DNA of 7,234 nucleotides from Gallionellaceae bacterium UBA5126. Its GTDB lineage: Bacteria; Pseudomonadota; Gammaproteobacteria; Burkholderiales; Gallionellaceae. The stretch lies in assembly GCA_002414205.1 (NCBI GenBank), contig DHYQ01000076.1, positions 6,731 through 13,964 on the forward strand, read 5' to 3'. The notes beneath the pieces are model-generated. The model ran no database searches, was not told the origin of the DNA, and saw only the letters and a program-made list of their open reading frames with translations. This document shows positions 1 to 7,234 of this stretch, one piece after another. A program made the translations under genes and the position numbers. Every line of letters begins with the position of its first letter. Within the stretch, counting starts at the first letter, position 1.

Positions 1-488
1 ACGGTCTTGCCCACACCGGCGCCACCGAACAGACCCACCTTACCACCCTTGGCGAAAGGACAAACCAAGTCAATCACCTTGATGCCGGTTTCCAGCAGGT
101 CAACGGAAGGCGACAATTCGTCGAACTTCGGTGCCTTTTGGTGAATGGAACGACGTTCGTCACATTGCACTTCACCTGCGTCATCAATGGGACGACCCAA
201 CACGTCCATGATACGACCCAAGGTACCTGTACCCACAGGCACAGAAATGGGGTTACCCGTGTTGATCACGGCCATGCCGCGCTTCAGACCATCGGAAGAA
301 CCCATTGCAATGGTGCGAACAACGCCGTCGCCCAATTGTTGTTGTACTTCAAATGTCAAACCTTCTTCGGCGATCGAATCTGCTGCTGGTGCCAATTTCA
401 GTGCTTCATACACTTTTGGCATTTGGTCACGTGGGAATTCAATATCCACCACCGCGCCAATACTTTGAACAATCTTTCCTTGACTCAT
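1..488 (-). CDS. atpD: F1 ATP synthase subunit beta, N-terminal part (cut by window edge)
   Basis: This is the catalytic beta subunit of the F1 sector, which makes ATP from ADP and phosphate in the alpha3beta3 head on the cytoplasmic side of the inner membrane. The 162 complete codons visible start [20 protein letters not shown], the beta-barrel domain typical of bacterial beta chains. The P-loop GGAGVGKT is at residues 155-162, its lysine (K161) matching the catalytic lysine of E. coli beta. The frame is open to the window edge, so the rest of the nucleotide-binding domain, including the catalytic glutamate and the DELSEED region, lies outside. The ATG at 486-488 is preceded by a purine-rich GGGGAA about eight bases upstream, and the N-terminus aligns with known beta subunits. 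It follows atpG after a 49-bp gap on the same strand. The identity is certain; completeness cannot be judged. Confidence 0.97.
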   Translation of the reverse strand, partial: MSQGKIVQSIGAVVDIEFPRDQMPKVYEALKLAPAADSIAEEGLTFEVQQQLGDGVVRTIAMGSSDGLKRGMAVINTGNPISVPVGTGTLGRIMDVLGRPIDDAGEVQCDERRSIHQKAPKFDELSPSVDLLETGIKVIDLVCPFAKGGKVGLFGGAGVGKT

Positions 489-537
489 TTTAAGATTCCC
501 CGTCTAAATTTAATTCTGTCACTTACCGCGTGGTTGC

Positions 538-1404
538 TTAACCGATCGCCGCTGCGCCGCCCACGATTTCGGAAATTTCGCGGGTAATGGCGGCCTGGCG
601 AGCCTTGTTGTAAACCAGCTTAAGTTCGCCGATAACGTTTTTGGCGTTGTCGGAGGCAGCCTTCATGGCGACCATACGCGAACTCTGTTCGGAAGCAATG
701 TTCTCCACGACGCCTTGGTAAACCAAGGATTCGACATAGCGCATCAGCAACTGATCAATCACCAGCTTGGCATCGGGTTCGTAGATGTAATCCCAACTGC
801 CACCGGCATCGCCCAGTTGTTCGCCAGTCAGTGGCAGCAACTGCTCAACACGAGGCTCCTGCTTCATGGTATTCACGAAGTGGTTGTAGCTGATGTAGAT
901 GGCATCAATTTCGCCGGCCACGTAAGCGTCCAACATCACCTTGACCGCACCGATCATGCCTTCGGCATGTGGTGTATCGCCCAAGCCGGTCAAATGCGAC
1001 TTCACATTGGCGCCAACGCGGTTCATGAAACCGAACCCCTTGTTACCAATGGCGCAAACGCTGATGCCCTTGCCTGCGGTTTCCCATTCTTTCATGCGAT
1101 TGGTGGTCAGACGCAGGACGTTGGTGTTTAAGCCACCGCACAACCCTTTATCAGAAGTCACCACAATCACACCCACATTCTTGACTTCATCACGTGCAGT
1201 CAAGAAGGGGTGCTTGTATTCAGAATTGGCACGCGACAGGTGGGCAGCAACCGCACGGATCTTCTCAGCGTAAGGACGAGCCGCACGCATACGTTCCTGC
1301 GCCTTGCGCATTTTGGCTGCGGCGACCATTTCCATGGCGCGCGTAATCTTGCGTGTATTTTCTACACTCTTGATTTTTGCGCGAATCTCTTTACTGCCAG
1401 CCAT
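538..1404 (-). CDS. atpG: F1 ATP synthase subunit gamma (central rotor shaft)
   Basis: This is the gamma subunit, the coiled-coil shaft that turns inside alpha3beta3 and couples c-ring rotation to catalysis. The product is 288 aa, the usual size. The N-terminal helix reads [20 protein letters not shown] and continues with [16 protein letters not shown], close to E. coli gamma. The central Rossmann-like domain contains [10 protein letters not shown] at residues 84-93. The C-terminal helix ends with the family signature [14 protein letters not shown] near residues 273-286. The ATG at 1402-1404 has a GGGGTGA Shine-Dalgarno and lies only 14 bp after the atpA stop, which fits translational coupling. 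The gene ends in TAA at 538-540. No frameshift or missing motif is seen. Confidence 0.98.
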   Translation of the reverse strand: MAGSKEIRAKIKSVENTRKITRAMEMVAAAKMRKAQERMRAARPYAEKIRAVAAHLSRANSEYKHPFLTARDEVKNVGVIVVTSDKGLCGGLNTNVLRLTTNRMKEWETAGKGISVCAIGNKGFGFMNRVGANVKSHLTGLGDTPHAEGMIGAVKVMLDAYVAGEIDAIYISYNHFVNTMKQEPRVEQLLPLTGEQLGDAGGSWDYIYEPDAKLVIDQLLMRYVESLVYQGVVENIASEQSSRMVAMKAASDNAKNVIGELKLVYNKARQAAITREISEIVGGAAAIG

Positions 1405-1418
1405 TTAATCACCCCGCC

Positions 1419-2960
1419 TTAGTAAACAGCCGTGGCTTTGAAGGCCTCAACCGCAGCGCTCAGCAGTTTTTCGTTGTCCGCATTCAGATCCTTGCTGGAT
1501 TCGATGGCGCCCATCAAGTCCTTGTTGTTGGACTTCAGGTGAGCGTGCAGTGCCAATTCAAAGGCCAGCACTTTGTTAACTGCGACGTCATCGAAATAAC
1601 CCTTGTTCACGCAGAACAGAGTAACCGCCATTTCAGCGACCGACAGAGGGCAATATTGCAATTGCTTCATCAGTTCGGTGACCAAACGACCGCGTTCCAG
1701 TTGCTTACGGGTGACATCATCCAGATCAGATGCAAACTGCGCGAACGCAGCCAGTTCACGATACTGAGCCAGCGCCAGACGCACACCGCCACCCAATTTC
1801 TTGATGACCTTGGTTTGAGCAGCGCCACCCACGCGGGACACGGACACACCGGCGTTGATCGCAGGACGGATACCGGCGTTGAACAGGTCGGTTTCCAGGA
1901 AGATCTGACCGTCGGTAATCGAAATCACGTTGGTCGGCACGAAGGCGGACACGTCACCGGCTTGGGTTTCAATGATAGGCAATGCGGTCAGGGAACCAGT
2001 CTTGCCCTTCACTTCACCATTGGTGAAACGTTCAACGTAATCTGCGTTCACACGAGCCGCACGTTCCAACAAACGGGAGTGCAGGTAGAACACGTCGCCA
2101 GGATAGGCTTCACGACCAGGAGGACGGCGCAGCAACAGGGAGATTTGACGATAGGCCCAAGCTTGCTTGGTCAAATCATCATAAACGATCAGGGCATCTT
2201 GACCACGATCGCGGAAGTATTCGCCCATGGTACAACCGGCATAAGGTGCCAAGAACTGCATCGCAGCAGAGTCAGAAGCGGTCGCGGCCACCACGATGGT
2301 GTATTCCAGCGCACCGTGCTCTTCCAGCTTGCGCACTACGTTGGCGATGGTGGATGCCTTTTGGCCCACAGCCACGTAGATACAGGTCATGTTTTGACCC
2401 TTTTGGTTGATGATCGCATCGACCGCAACCGCTGTCTTACCGGTTTGACGATCGCCAATGATCAACTCACGTTGACCACGACCCACGGGAACCATGGAGT
2501 CGATGGACTTCAGACCAGTCTGCACAGGTTGATCAACCGACTTACGGTCAATCACGCCTGGGGCAACTTTTTCAATCTTGTCAGTCAGCTTGGCATTGAC
2601 CGGGCCTTTGCCATCGATAGGCTGACCCAAAGCATTCACCACGCGACCACACAGTTCGGGACCAACAGGCACTTCCAGAATGCGACCGGTGCATTTCACG
2701 GTGTCGCCTTCGGTGATGTGCTCATATTCACCCAGAACCACGGCGCCCACGGAATCACGTTCCAGGTTCAGCGCCAAACCGTATGTGTTGTTGGGGAATT
2801 CCAGCATTTCACCCTGCATCACATCGGACAAACCATAAACACGCACAATACCATCTGTCACGCTAAGAACCGTGCCTTCAGTACGTGCTTGAGTCGCCGC
2901 ATCGTAATTCTCGATACGACCACGAATCAAACTACTAATTTCAGAAGGGTTGAGCTTCAT
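1419..2960 (-). CDS. atpA: F1 ATP synthase subunit alpha
   Basis: This is the non-catalytic nucleotide-binding alpha subunit of F1, which alternates with beta in the head and supplies the arginine finger to the catalytic sites. The product is 513 aa, the same length as in E. coli. It has an N-terminal helix that in the family contacts subunit delta ([20 protein letters not shown]), a beta-barrel domain (about 25-95), the P-loop GDRQTGKT at 169-176, a Walker B-like segment [12 protein letters not shown] around 256-267, and the alpha/beta signature [10 protein letters not shown] at 366-375. Arg376 directly after it is the arginine finger. The helical C-terminal domain follows. The ATG has a GGAAA Shine-Dalgarno seven bases upstream and a 30-bp gap to atpH. 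Nothing is unusual in length or motifs. Confidence 0.99.
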   Translation of the reverse strand: MKLNPSEISSLIRGRIENYDAATQARTEGTVLSVTDGIVRVYGLSDVMQGEMLEFPNNTYGLALNLERDSVGAVVLGEYEHITEGDTVKCTGRILEVPVGPELCGRVVNALGQPIDGKGPVNAKLTDKIEKVAPGVIDRKSVDQPVQTGLKSIDSMVPVGRGQRELIIGDRQTGKTAVAVDAIINQKGQNMTCIYVAVGQKASTIANVVRKLEEHGALEYTIVVAATASDSAAMQFLAPYAGCTMGEYFRDRGQDALIVYDDLTKQAWAYRQISLLLRRPPGREAYPGDVFYLHSRLLERAARVNADYVERFTNGEVKGKTGSLTALPIIETQAGDVSAFVPTNVISITDGQIFLETDLFNAGIRPAINAGVSVSRVGGAAQTKVIKKLGGGVRLALAQYRELAAFAQFASDLDDVTRKQLERGRLVTELMKQLQYCPLSVAEMAVTLFCVNKGYFDDVAVNKVLAFELALHAHLKSNNKDLMGAIESSKDLNADNEKLLSAAVEAFKATAVY

Positions 2961-2990
2961 CTGAGTTTCCTTATTTCAATATTTCGATGA

Positions 2991-3521
2991 TTAAGCCAGA
3001 GCGTATTCGATTTCGCTCAAACGGGCGCGGACCGACCCATCAATCACTTTGTCACCCATGCGGATCACGATACCACCCACGAGGGACTGGTCCACCTGGC
3101 AACTCAACTTAATTTCTCGGTTCATGCGAGCCTTCAGCGCCGCAGCAATCTTTGCCTGTTGCGCATCATTCAGGACAAAGGCAGAAATAATCGTGGCTTG
3201 CACCATTTTTTCCGCTTCAGCACGCAATGCCTCATACATCTCGGCAATCGCCGCTACGACACCGAAACGACGCGCCTCAGCCAGCACTCCAATGAAATTC
3301 TTCTGGGACTGGTTTTTCGGCTCGCACAGTTGCAGCATCAATCCTTCGACTTGTTTTGCGCTCACTTTGGGATTGCTGATCAACGCAGCAACTTCTGCAT
3401 TGGCCAGCGCATCCGCAGCCGCGCTCAACAAGGCAGACCAACCTTGCAGGTCTGCTTGCTTCTGTGCCGCCTCAAATGCTGCTTGAGCGTAAGGGCGAGC
3501 GATAGTATTGGCTTGTGACAT
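2991..3521 (-). CDS. atpH: F1 ATP synthase subunit delta (peripheral stalk cap)
   Basis: This is subunit delta (the bacterial OSCP counterpart), which joins the top of the F1 head to the b-subunit dimer and holds the stator fixed. The product is 176 aa, normal for the family. The N-terminal helical bundle starts SQANTIARPYAQAAFEAA, the region that in the family binds the alpha N-termini. The C-terminal family signature spans about 143-164 and reads VDQSLVGGIVIRMGDKVIDG. The stop codon of the preceding atpF is only 5 bp upstream of the ATG, so its ribosome-binding site lies inside the end of atpF. The best match there, GGAAA, is about 10 bases from the ATG, rather far, so coupled reinitiation after atpF is plausible (inference). 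Confidence 0.98.
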   Translation of the reverse strand: MSQANTIARPYAQAAFEAAQKQADLQGWSALLSAAADALANAEVAALISNPKVSAKQVEGLMLQLCEPKNQSQKNFIGVLAEARRFGVVAAIAEMYEALRAEAEKMVQATIISAFVLNDAQQAKIAAALKARMNREIKLSCQVDQSLVGGIVIRMGDKVIDGSVRARLSEIEYALA

Positions 3522-3526
3522 GTTGT

Positions 3527-3997
3527 TCAGATTTCCGCAACGAGCTTATCCAGCAAATCGTTGTGTGCACGGGCATCCACTTCACGACCCAGAATTTTCG
3601 CCGCACCTGCCAGTGCAATGGCGGACACTTGTCCACGCAATTGCTCCTTGGCACGGAAAACTTCCTGTTCGATTTCAGCTTGTGCGCCTGCAATCATGCG
3701 ATCTGCTTCGACCTTGGCCTGAGATTTGGCTGCCTCAATGATTTCAGCAGCACGCTTATCACCACTTGCAATGATTTCAGCCGCTTTTTCCTTGGCTTCG
3801 CGAATCACTTCTGCGGAGCGCTTGGCAGCCAATTCCAGATCGTGCTTGGCGCGCTCACCGGCGGCCAGACCATCTGCAATTTTCTTTGCACGTTCATCCA
3901 TAGCCGCCGTCAACGGGGGCCACACGAACTTCATGGTGAACCAGATAAGGATGGCAAAAGTAATTGCCTGTCCCAACAAGGTTGCATTGATATTCAC
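3527..3997 (-). CDS. atpF: F0 ATP synthase subunit b, GTG start
   Basis: This is subunit b, a membrane-anchored dimer forming the peripheral stalk. The product is 156 aa, the E. coli length. A single membrane segment spans roughly residues 5-27. Arg36 in MDERAKKI sits at the same position as the conserved E. coli bR36. Residues 30-120 are a long charged, alanine-rich amphipathic helix expected to form the right-handed coiled coil. The C-terminus (about 130-152) is the delta-binding end. The start codon is GTG at 3995-3997. It is chosen because it has a strong AAAGGAG Shine-Dalgarno a few bases upstream and because MNINATLLGQ aligns with the known b-subunit N-terminus; an internal ATG would remove part of the membrane anchor. 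A 33-bp gap separates it from atpE, and this leader contains the short complementary arms TCGTT and AACGA, a possible weak hairpin. Confidence 0.98.
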   Translation of the reverse strand: MNINATLLGQAITFAILIWFTMKFVWPPLTAAMDERAKKIADGLAAGERAKHDLELAAKRSAEVIREAKEKAAEIIASGDKRAAEIIEAAKSQAKVEADRMIAGAQAEIEQEVFRAKEQLRGQVSAIALAGAAKILGREVDARAHNDLLDKLVAEI

Positions 3998-4030
3998 AGC
4001 TTCTCCTTTCGTTCAAGACGAACTAAACGA

Positions 4031-5113
<1,083 letters not shown>

Positions 5114-5464
5114 TTACACAAAAATTAATGCTACCCAATACACAATTAATGTGCCGACATAGCCCGCGAACAGGGGCAATGCTTGCACGTCCGTAAACTG
5201 CTTGAAAACCAGAGAAAACAACAAAATCGTGAAAGCCATTTTGTAGCCTTCTGCGCGATAGTGCGCATGTACGATTTTTTTGGCGCTACCGTCGGAAGGA
5301 GATGCCATTTTTTTGGCATACACCATCGCGGTAATGAATCCTATTGAACCCCCTATTAAGGCTGACACGCCGGCCAAACTACCTGACCATAACCACGCCA
5401 GCAGGGCGATTAGTGCGGCAACTGCCATTTGTACCAAGATAATTCGGTTGACTGCTTCGCTCAT
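5114..5464 (-). CDS. atpI: ATP synthase protein I (AtpI, assembly factor)
   Basis: This is the small hydrophobic protein commonly encoded first in bacterial atp operons. In the family it is reported to help c-ring assembly or stability and is usually not essential. The product is 116 aa with four predicted membrane segments, at about 6-26, 30-51, 75-91 and 95-115. Between the second and third is a basic/polar loop followed by HYRAEGYKMAFTI (68-80), which resembles the conserved AE-x-x-K motif of AtpI proteins. Sequence conservation in this family is low, so the call rests on topology, this motif and its position as first gene of the operon. The ATG follows AGAGGCGAA, a good Shine-Dalgarno. 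The likely transcription start is only about 17 bases upstream, giving a very short leader. Confidence 0.93.
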   Translation of the reverse strand: MSEAVNRIILVQMAVAALIALLAWLWSGSLAGVSALIGGSIGFITAMVYAKKMASPSDGSAKKIVHAHYRAEGYKMAFTILLFSLVFKQFTDVQALPLFAGYVGTLIVYWVALIFV

Positions 5465-5487
5465 TTCGCCTCTTTTAAACTCGCCGA

Positions 5488-5516
5488 ATTCTACAGAAAT
5501 CCCCTTCCCCCGTCAA
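5488..5516 (-). promoter_or_regulatory. sigma-70 promoter of the atp operon
   Basis: Read on the minus strand, the -35 element TTGACG (5511-5516) and the -10 element TAGAAT (5488-5493) each match consensus at five of six positions and are separated by exactly 17 bp. Transcription would start near 5481, about 17 bases before the atpI ATG, so AGAGGCGAA in the leader serves as ribosome-binding site. It is the best promoter-like match I found upstream of the operon. Confidence 0.75.
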
Positions 5517-5535
5517 TTGCTTATTTCCTTGGAGA

Positions 5536-5547
5536 TTTTTGTTGGTA
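5536..5547 (+). repeat. direct repeat copy 1 (TTTTTGTTGGTA)
   Basis: The 12-mer TTTTTGTTGGTA occurs here and again at 5675-5686 in the same orientation, 139 bp apart, with both copies in the non-coding gap. The function is unknown; it may be a protein-binding site or chance similarity in AT-rich DNA. Confidence 0.5.
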
Positions 5548-5617
5548 TAGCGAAATGACGCATCCATTTTTTCGTATGACGTACTTTTCAGACTCCCCGA
5601 ACGCATAACGCTAGACT

Positions 5618-5626
5618 TGTGCATAT
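5618..5626 (-). promoter_or_regulatory. DnaA-box-like site, one mismatch
   Basis: Read on the minus strand this is ATATGCACA, one mismatch (first base) from TTATNCACA. It directly borders the AT-rich core on its left side. Alone it would be weak evidence; it counts as part of the cluster. Confidence 0.35.
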
Positions 5627-5700
5627 TTAATAATTTAAGTTTTAAAGACAATAACAATTCATAAGGCTCGGCTGTTTTTGTTGGTAAGTCTTTTTTTTTA
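5621..5700. other. AT-rich core, possible DNA unwinding element
   Basis: By hand count about 60 of 80 bases are A or T, the most AT-rich stretch of the window. It includes TTTAATAATTTAAG-type sequence near 5627-5640 and a T9 run at 5691-5699. It lies between one DnaA-like box on its left and three on its right. This would suit an unwinding element if the region is an origin; it could equally be promoter-associated AT-rich DNA. Confidence 0.35.
5675..5686 (+). repeat. direct repeat copy 2 (TTTTTGTTGGTA)
   Basis: This is the second exact copy of the 12-mer found at 5536-5547. It lies at the right end of the AT-rich core, just before the T9 tract. Confidence 0.5.
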
Positions 5701-5765
5701 TTTGAAACATAAGGTTGTCTCGTTATTAACTTGCGAGGAGCGTTGTTGGAAAAATAAGCCGTATC

Positions 5766-5774
5766 TGTGGAAAA
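5766..5774 (-). promoter_or_regulatory. DnaA box (TTTTCCACA)
   Basis: Read on the minus strand this is TTTTCCACA, an exact match to the relaxed DnaA-box consensus TTWTNCACA and one base from the strong box TTATCCACA. It overlaps the palindrome GAAAATTTTC at 5770-5779. A weaker related site, GTTGGAAAA at 5745-5753, lies 21 bp upstream in the same orientation. Confidence 0.5.
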
Positions 5775-5786
5775 TTTTCAGCGCTG
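5770..5786. repeat. two abutting short palindromes
   Basis: GAAAATTTTC (5770-5779) and CAGCGCTG (5779-5786) are perfect inverted repeats sharing one base. The first overlaps a DnaA box. They could be operator half-sites for a dimeric regulator of valS or the origin region, or chance; neither has a loop, so an RNA hairpin is unlikely. Confidence 0.35.
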
Positions 5787-5835
5787 GATGAAGGGTGTGA
5801 GTTGCTGACCTTTACGACACAGTTTTTTCCTGCGG

Positions 5836-5844
5836 TTATGCACA
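5836..5844 (+). promoter_or_regulatory. DnaA box (TTATGCACA)
   Basis: TTATGCACA matches the consensus TTATNCACA exactly. The next box-like site begins 11 bp downstream in the same orientation, about one helical turn, so two DnaA molecules could bind the same face of the DNA. Confidence 0.55.
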
Positions 5845-5846
5845 CG

Positions 5847-5855
5847 TTATCAACA
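5847..5855 (+). promoter_or_regulatory. DnaA-box-like site, one mismatch (TTATCAACA)
   Basis: TTATCAACA differs from the strong box TTATCCACA at one position. It is in phase with the exact box at 5836 and ends 22 bp before the extended -10 of valS, so DnaA bound here could also contact or block RNA polymerase. Confidence 0.4.
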
Positions 5856-5877
5856 TGCTGGGGATAGCGGGCGCTCC

Positions 5878-5886
5878 TGTTATAAT
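5878..5886 (+). promoter_or_regulatory. extended -10 promoter of valS
   Basis: TGTTATAAT is a perfect extended -10 element (TGn plus TATAAT at 5881-5886). No good TTGACA-like -35 lies 16-18 bp upstream, which extended -10 promoters can tolerate. Transcription would start around 5893, giving a leader of about 32 bases. The bases just after the -10 (TCGCGCC) are GC-rich, a discriminator type associated with ppGpp/DksA stringent control of translation genes; that control is inferred here. The valS ribosome-binding site is modest (GGAA at 5916-5919). Confidence 0.7.
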
Positions 5887-5924
5887 TCGCGCCTTTTTTG
5901 CCGTTACTTAAAGCTGGAATTGTC

Positions 5925-7234
5925 ATGGAACTCGCCAAAAGTTTTGAACCTCAACAGATTGAAGCGCGCTGGTACCCGGAATGGGAAGCGGCGGGCTATT
6001 TCCAGGCCGGTACTGCCAGTGATGGTCGCCCAGCCTTTTGTATTCAACTGCCGCCACCAAACGTCACCGGCACGTTGCACATGGGGCATGGTTTTAACCA
6101 GACCCTGATGGATGCGCTGACCCGCTACCACCGCATGAAGGGCGATAACACCCTGTGGCAGCCGGGCACCGATCACGCCGGGATTGCCACGCAAATCGTG
6201 GTGGAGCGCCAACTGGATGCGCAAAAGGTGTCGCGCCATGACTTGGGCCGGGAAAAATTCATCGAGAAAGTCTGGGAGTGGAAAGCCTATTCCGGCGGCA
6301 CGATTACCCGCCAGATGCGCCGTCTAGGCACCTCGCCTGATTGGTCGCGTGAGCGTTTCACCATGGACGAAGGGCTGTCGCGTTCTGTGACGGAAACCTT
6401 TGTCCGCCTGTACAAGGAAGGCTTGATTTATCGCGGCAAGCGGCTGGTGAACTGGGATCCCAAGTTGCACACTGCCGTGTCGGATCTGGAAGTGGTGCAG
6501 GAAGAAGAAGACGGTTTCATGTACCACATCCGCTATCCACTGGCGGATGGTTCCGGGCATTTGGTGGTGGCCACCACGCGGCCTGAAACCTTGCTGGGCG
6601 ACGTGGCGGTGATGGTGCATCCCGACGACGAGCGCTATGCGCATTTGATTGGCCAGCAGGTGCAACTGCCGCTGTGCGACCGTACCATTCCGGTCATTGC
6701 CGACGAATACGTGGATCGGGAATTCGGTACCGGTGTGGTGAAAGTGACCCCCGCGCATGACTTCAACGACTACGCCGTGGGCCAACGCCATGGCTTGCCG
6801 CTGATTTCCGTGCTGGCGCTGGATGGCAAAATCAACGACCACGCCCCGGCGCAATATCGCGGTATGGATAGATTCGATGCGCGCAAGCAAATTGTGGCCG
6901 ATCTGGAAGCGGCGGGCCTGTTCGTCAAGGCCGACAAGCACAAACTGAAAGTGCCGCGTGGCGACCGCACCGGCGTGGTGATTGAGCCGATGCTGACCGA
7001 CCAGTGGTTCGTGGCTATGAGCAAGCCGGGCGCGAACGGGCAAAGCATCACCGAGCAGGCGCTGGCCTGCGTGGCGTCCGGCGAAATCAAGTTCCATCCC
7101 GAAAACTGGGTCAACACCTACAACCAGTGGCTGAACAACATTCAGGACTGGTGCATCTCGCGCCAACTGTGGTGGGGGCACCAAATCCCCGCCTGGTATG
7201 GCATCAACGGCGAAGTGTTCGTGGCGCACGACGA
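5925..7234 (+). CDS. valS: valyl-tRNA synthetase, N-terminal part (cut by window edge)
   Basis: This is a class I aminoacyl-tRNA synthetase that charges tRNA-Val in the cytoplasm. Some 436 complete codons are visible of an expected 900 or more. The catalytic-domain opening [13 protein letters not shown] carries the HIGH-type motif HMGH at 52-55, followed by GTDHAG at 81-86. The inserted CP1 editing domain, which hydrolyses mischarged Thr-tRNA-Val, shows TTRPET at 217-222 and [10 protein letters not shown] at 273-282, including the conserved Thr222 and Asp279. The core resumes with TDQWF (358-362) and [17 protein letters not shown] (409-425). PPPNVTG and the WWGHQIP context distinguish it from isoleucyl and leucyl enzymes. 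The KMSKS motif, anticodon-binding domain and C-terminal coiled coil lie beyond the edge. The ATG at 5925 is the first in frame after the promoter, with GGAA five bases upstream. The gene is richer in G+C (about 60%) than the atp genes. Confidence 0.97.
   Translation, partial: MELAKSFEPQQIEARWYPEWEAAGYFQAGTASDGRPAFCIQLPPPNVTGTLHMGHGFNQTLMDALTRYHRMKGDNTLWQPGTDHAGIATQIVVERQLDAQKVSRHDLGREKFIEKVWEWKAYSGGTITRQMRRLGTSPDWSRERFTMDEGLSRSVTETFVRLYKEGLIYRGKRLVNWDPKLHTAVSDLEVVQEEEDGFMYHIRYPLADGSGHLVVATTRPETLLGDVAVMVHPDDERYAHLIGQQVQLPLCDRTIPVIADEYVDREFGTGVVKVTPAHDFNDYAVGQRHGLPLISVLALDGKINDHAPAQYRGMDRFDARKQIVADLEAAGLFVKADKHKLKVPRGDRTGVVIEPMLTDQWFVAMSKPGANGQSITEQALACVASGEIKFHPENWVNTYNQWLNNIQDWCISRQLWWGHQIPAWYGINGEVFVAHD

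Larger units (their letters stand above)
5465..5924. other. atpI-valS divergent intergenic region; candidate replication origin
   Basis: This 460-bp gap between the two divergent genes contains no convincing gene. It is about 40% G+C by my hand count, against 50-60% in the flanking genes, and falls to about 25% G+C over 5621-5700. It holds a promoter for each flanking gene, two exact DnaA-box matches (5766-5774 and 5836-5844) and two one-mismatch boxes (5618-5626 and 5847-5855). It also holds a 12-bp direct repeat, two short palindromes and a T9 tract at 5691-5699. The combination of AT-rich DNA, clustered DnaA boxes and outward-facing genes resembles oriC. No dnaA, dnaN, mnmG, rsmG or parAB gene is visible here, and no GATC site was seen in the gap. 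The oriC call is inference; DnaA-linked regulation of valS is the main alternative. Confidence 0.4.

Noticed and set aside
1377..2990. Long open frame of 537 codons on the + strand opposite atpA
   Set aside because: It lies exactly antisense to atpA, its translation is low-complexity (rich in Gln, His, Thr, Arg) and resembles no family; it is a by-product of atpA codon use.
5555..5608. 17-codon ATG frame on the + strand in the gap
   Set aside because: Too short, no Shine-Dalgarno and no evident promoter; indistinguishable from chance.
5475..5657. 60-codon frame on the - strand upstream of atpI
   Set aside because: It needs a TTG start without a ribosome-binding site and covers the atp promoter; its composition is that of AT-rich non-coding DNA.
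5691..5699. T9 tract as a rho-independent terminator
   Set aside because: No GC-rich stem-loop precedes it on the + strand, and no gene ends nearby on either strand.
5700..5712. TGTTTCAAA (minus strand) as a parS half-site
   Set aside because: A parS site is a palindrome of the TGTTTCACGTGAAACA type; only one arm is partly matched here and the second arm is absent.
5726..5938. 70-codon frame on the - strand over the DnaA boxes and valS start
   Set aside because: TTG start inside valS, no ribosome-binding site, no recognisable protein features.
6324..7229. Open frame of 301 codons on the - strand opposite valS
   Set aside because: The sense strand encodes clear ValRS motifs throughout, and the antisense translation is His/Val/Gln-rich without recognisable domains.

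Overview
The window holds two halves of ordinary housekeeping DNA placed back to back around a 460-bp non-coding gap. The left three quarters (1-5464) is the F-type ATP synthase operon, transcribed leftwards (minus strand) in the order atpI-atpB-atpE-atpF-atpH-atpA-atpG-atpD. The window edge cuts atpD just after its Walker A motif; atpC would be expected beyond it. The right part (5925-7234) is the first 436 codons of a valyl-tRNA synthetase gene (valS), transcribed rightwards and cut by the other edge before the KMSKS motif. The protein sequences and the order of eight subunits look proteobacterial, most like Betaproteobacteria. I cannot name a genus from the sequence alone.

All ATP synthase genes look intact. 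The key residues are visible: Arg193 of subunit a, Asp64 of subunit c (proton type), the P-loops of alpha and beta, and the alpha arginine finger Arg376. Intercistronic gaps are 5 to 49 bp, as expected for one polycistronic transcript. A near-consensus sigma-70 promoter (TTGACG-17 bp-TAGAAT) lies directly upstream of atpI. The c-subunit gene has the strongest-looking translation start, with a U-rich leader and an AGGAGA Shine-Dalgarno, fitting the need for many c copies per complex. The b-subunit gene starts with GTG.

The most interesting stretch is the atpI-valS gap (5465-5924). It has an AT-rich core (about 75% A+T over 5621-5700), two exact matches to the relaxed DnaA-box consensus TTWTNCACA, two one-mismatch boxes, a 12-bp direct repeat, two abutting short palindromes, and a change in G/C balance from C-rich to G-rich across the core. 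Both flanking genes run away from it. This is what a chromosomal replication origin (oriC) looks like, and atp operons lie near oriC in a number of Proteobacteria, so it is a credible but unproven oriC candidate. The simpler alternative is DnaA-responsive control of valS, whose extended -10 promoter lies 22 bp downstream of the last box.

I see no mobile elements, CRISPR arrays, tRNA or rRNA genes, and no novel protein-coding system in this window.
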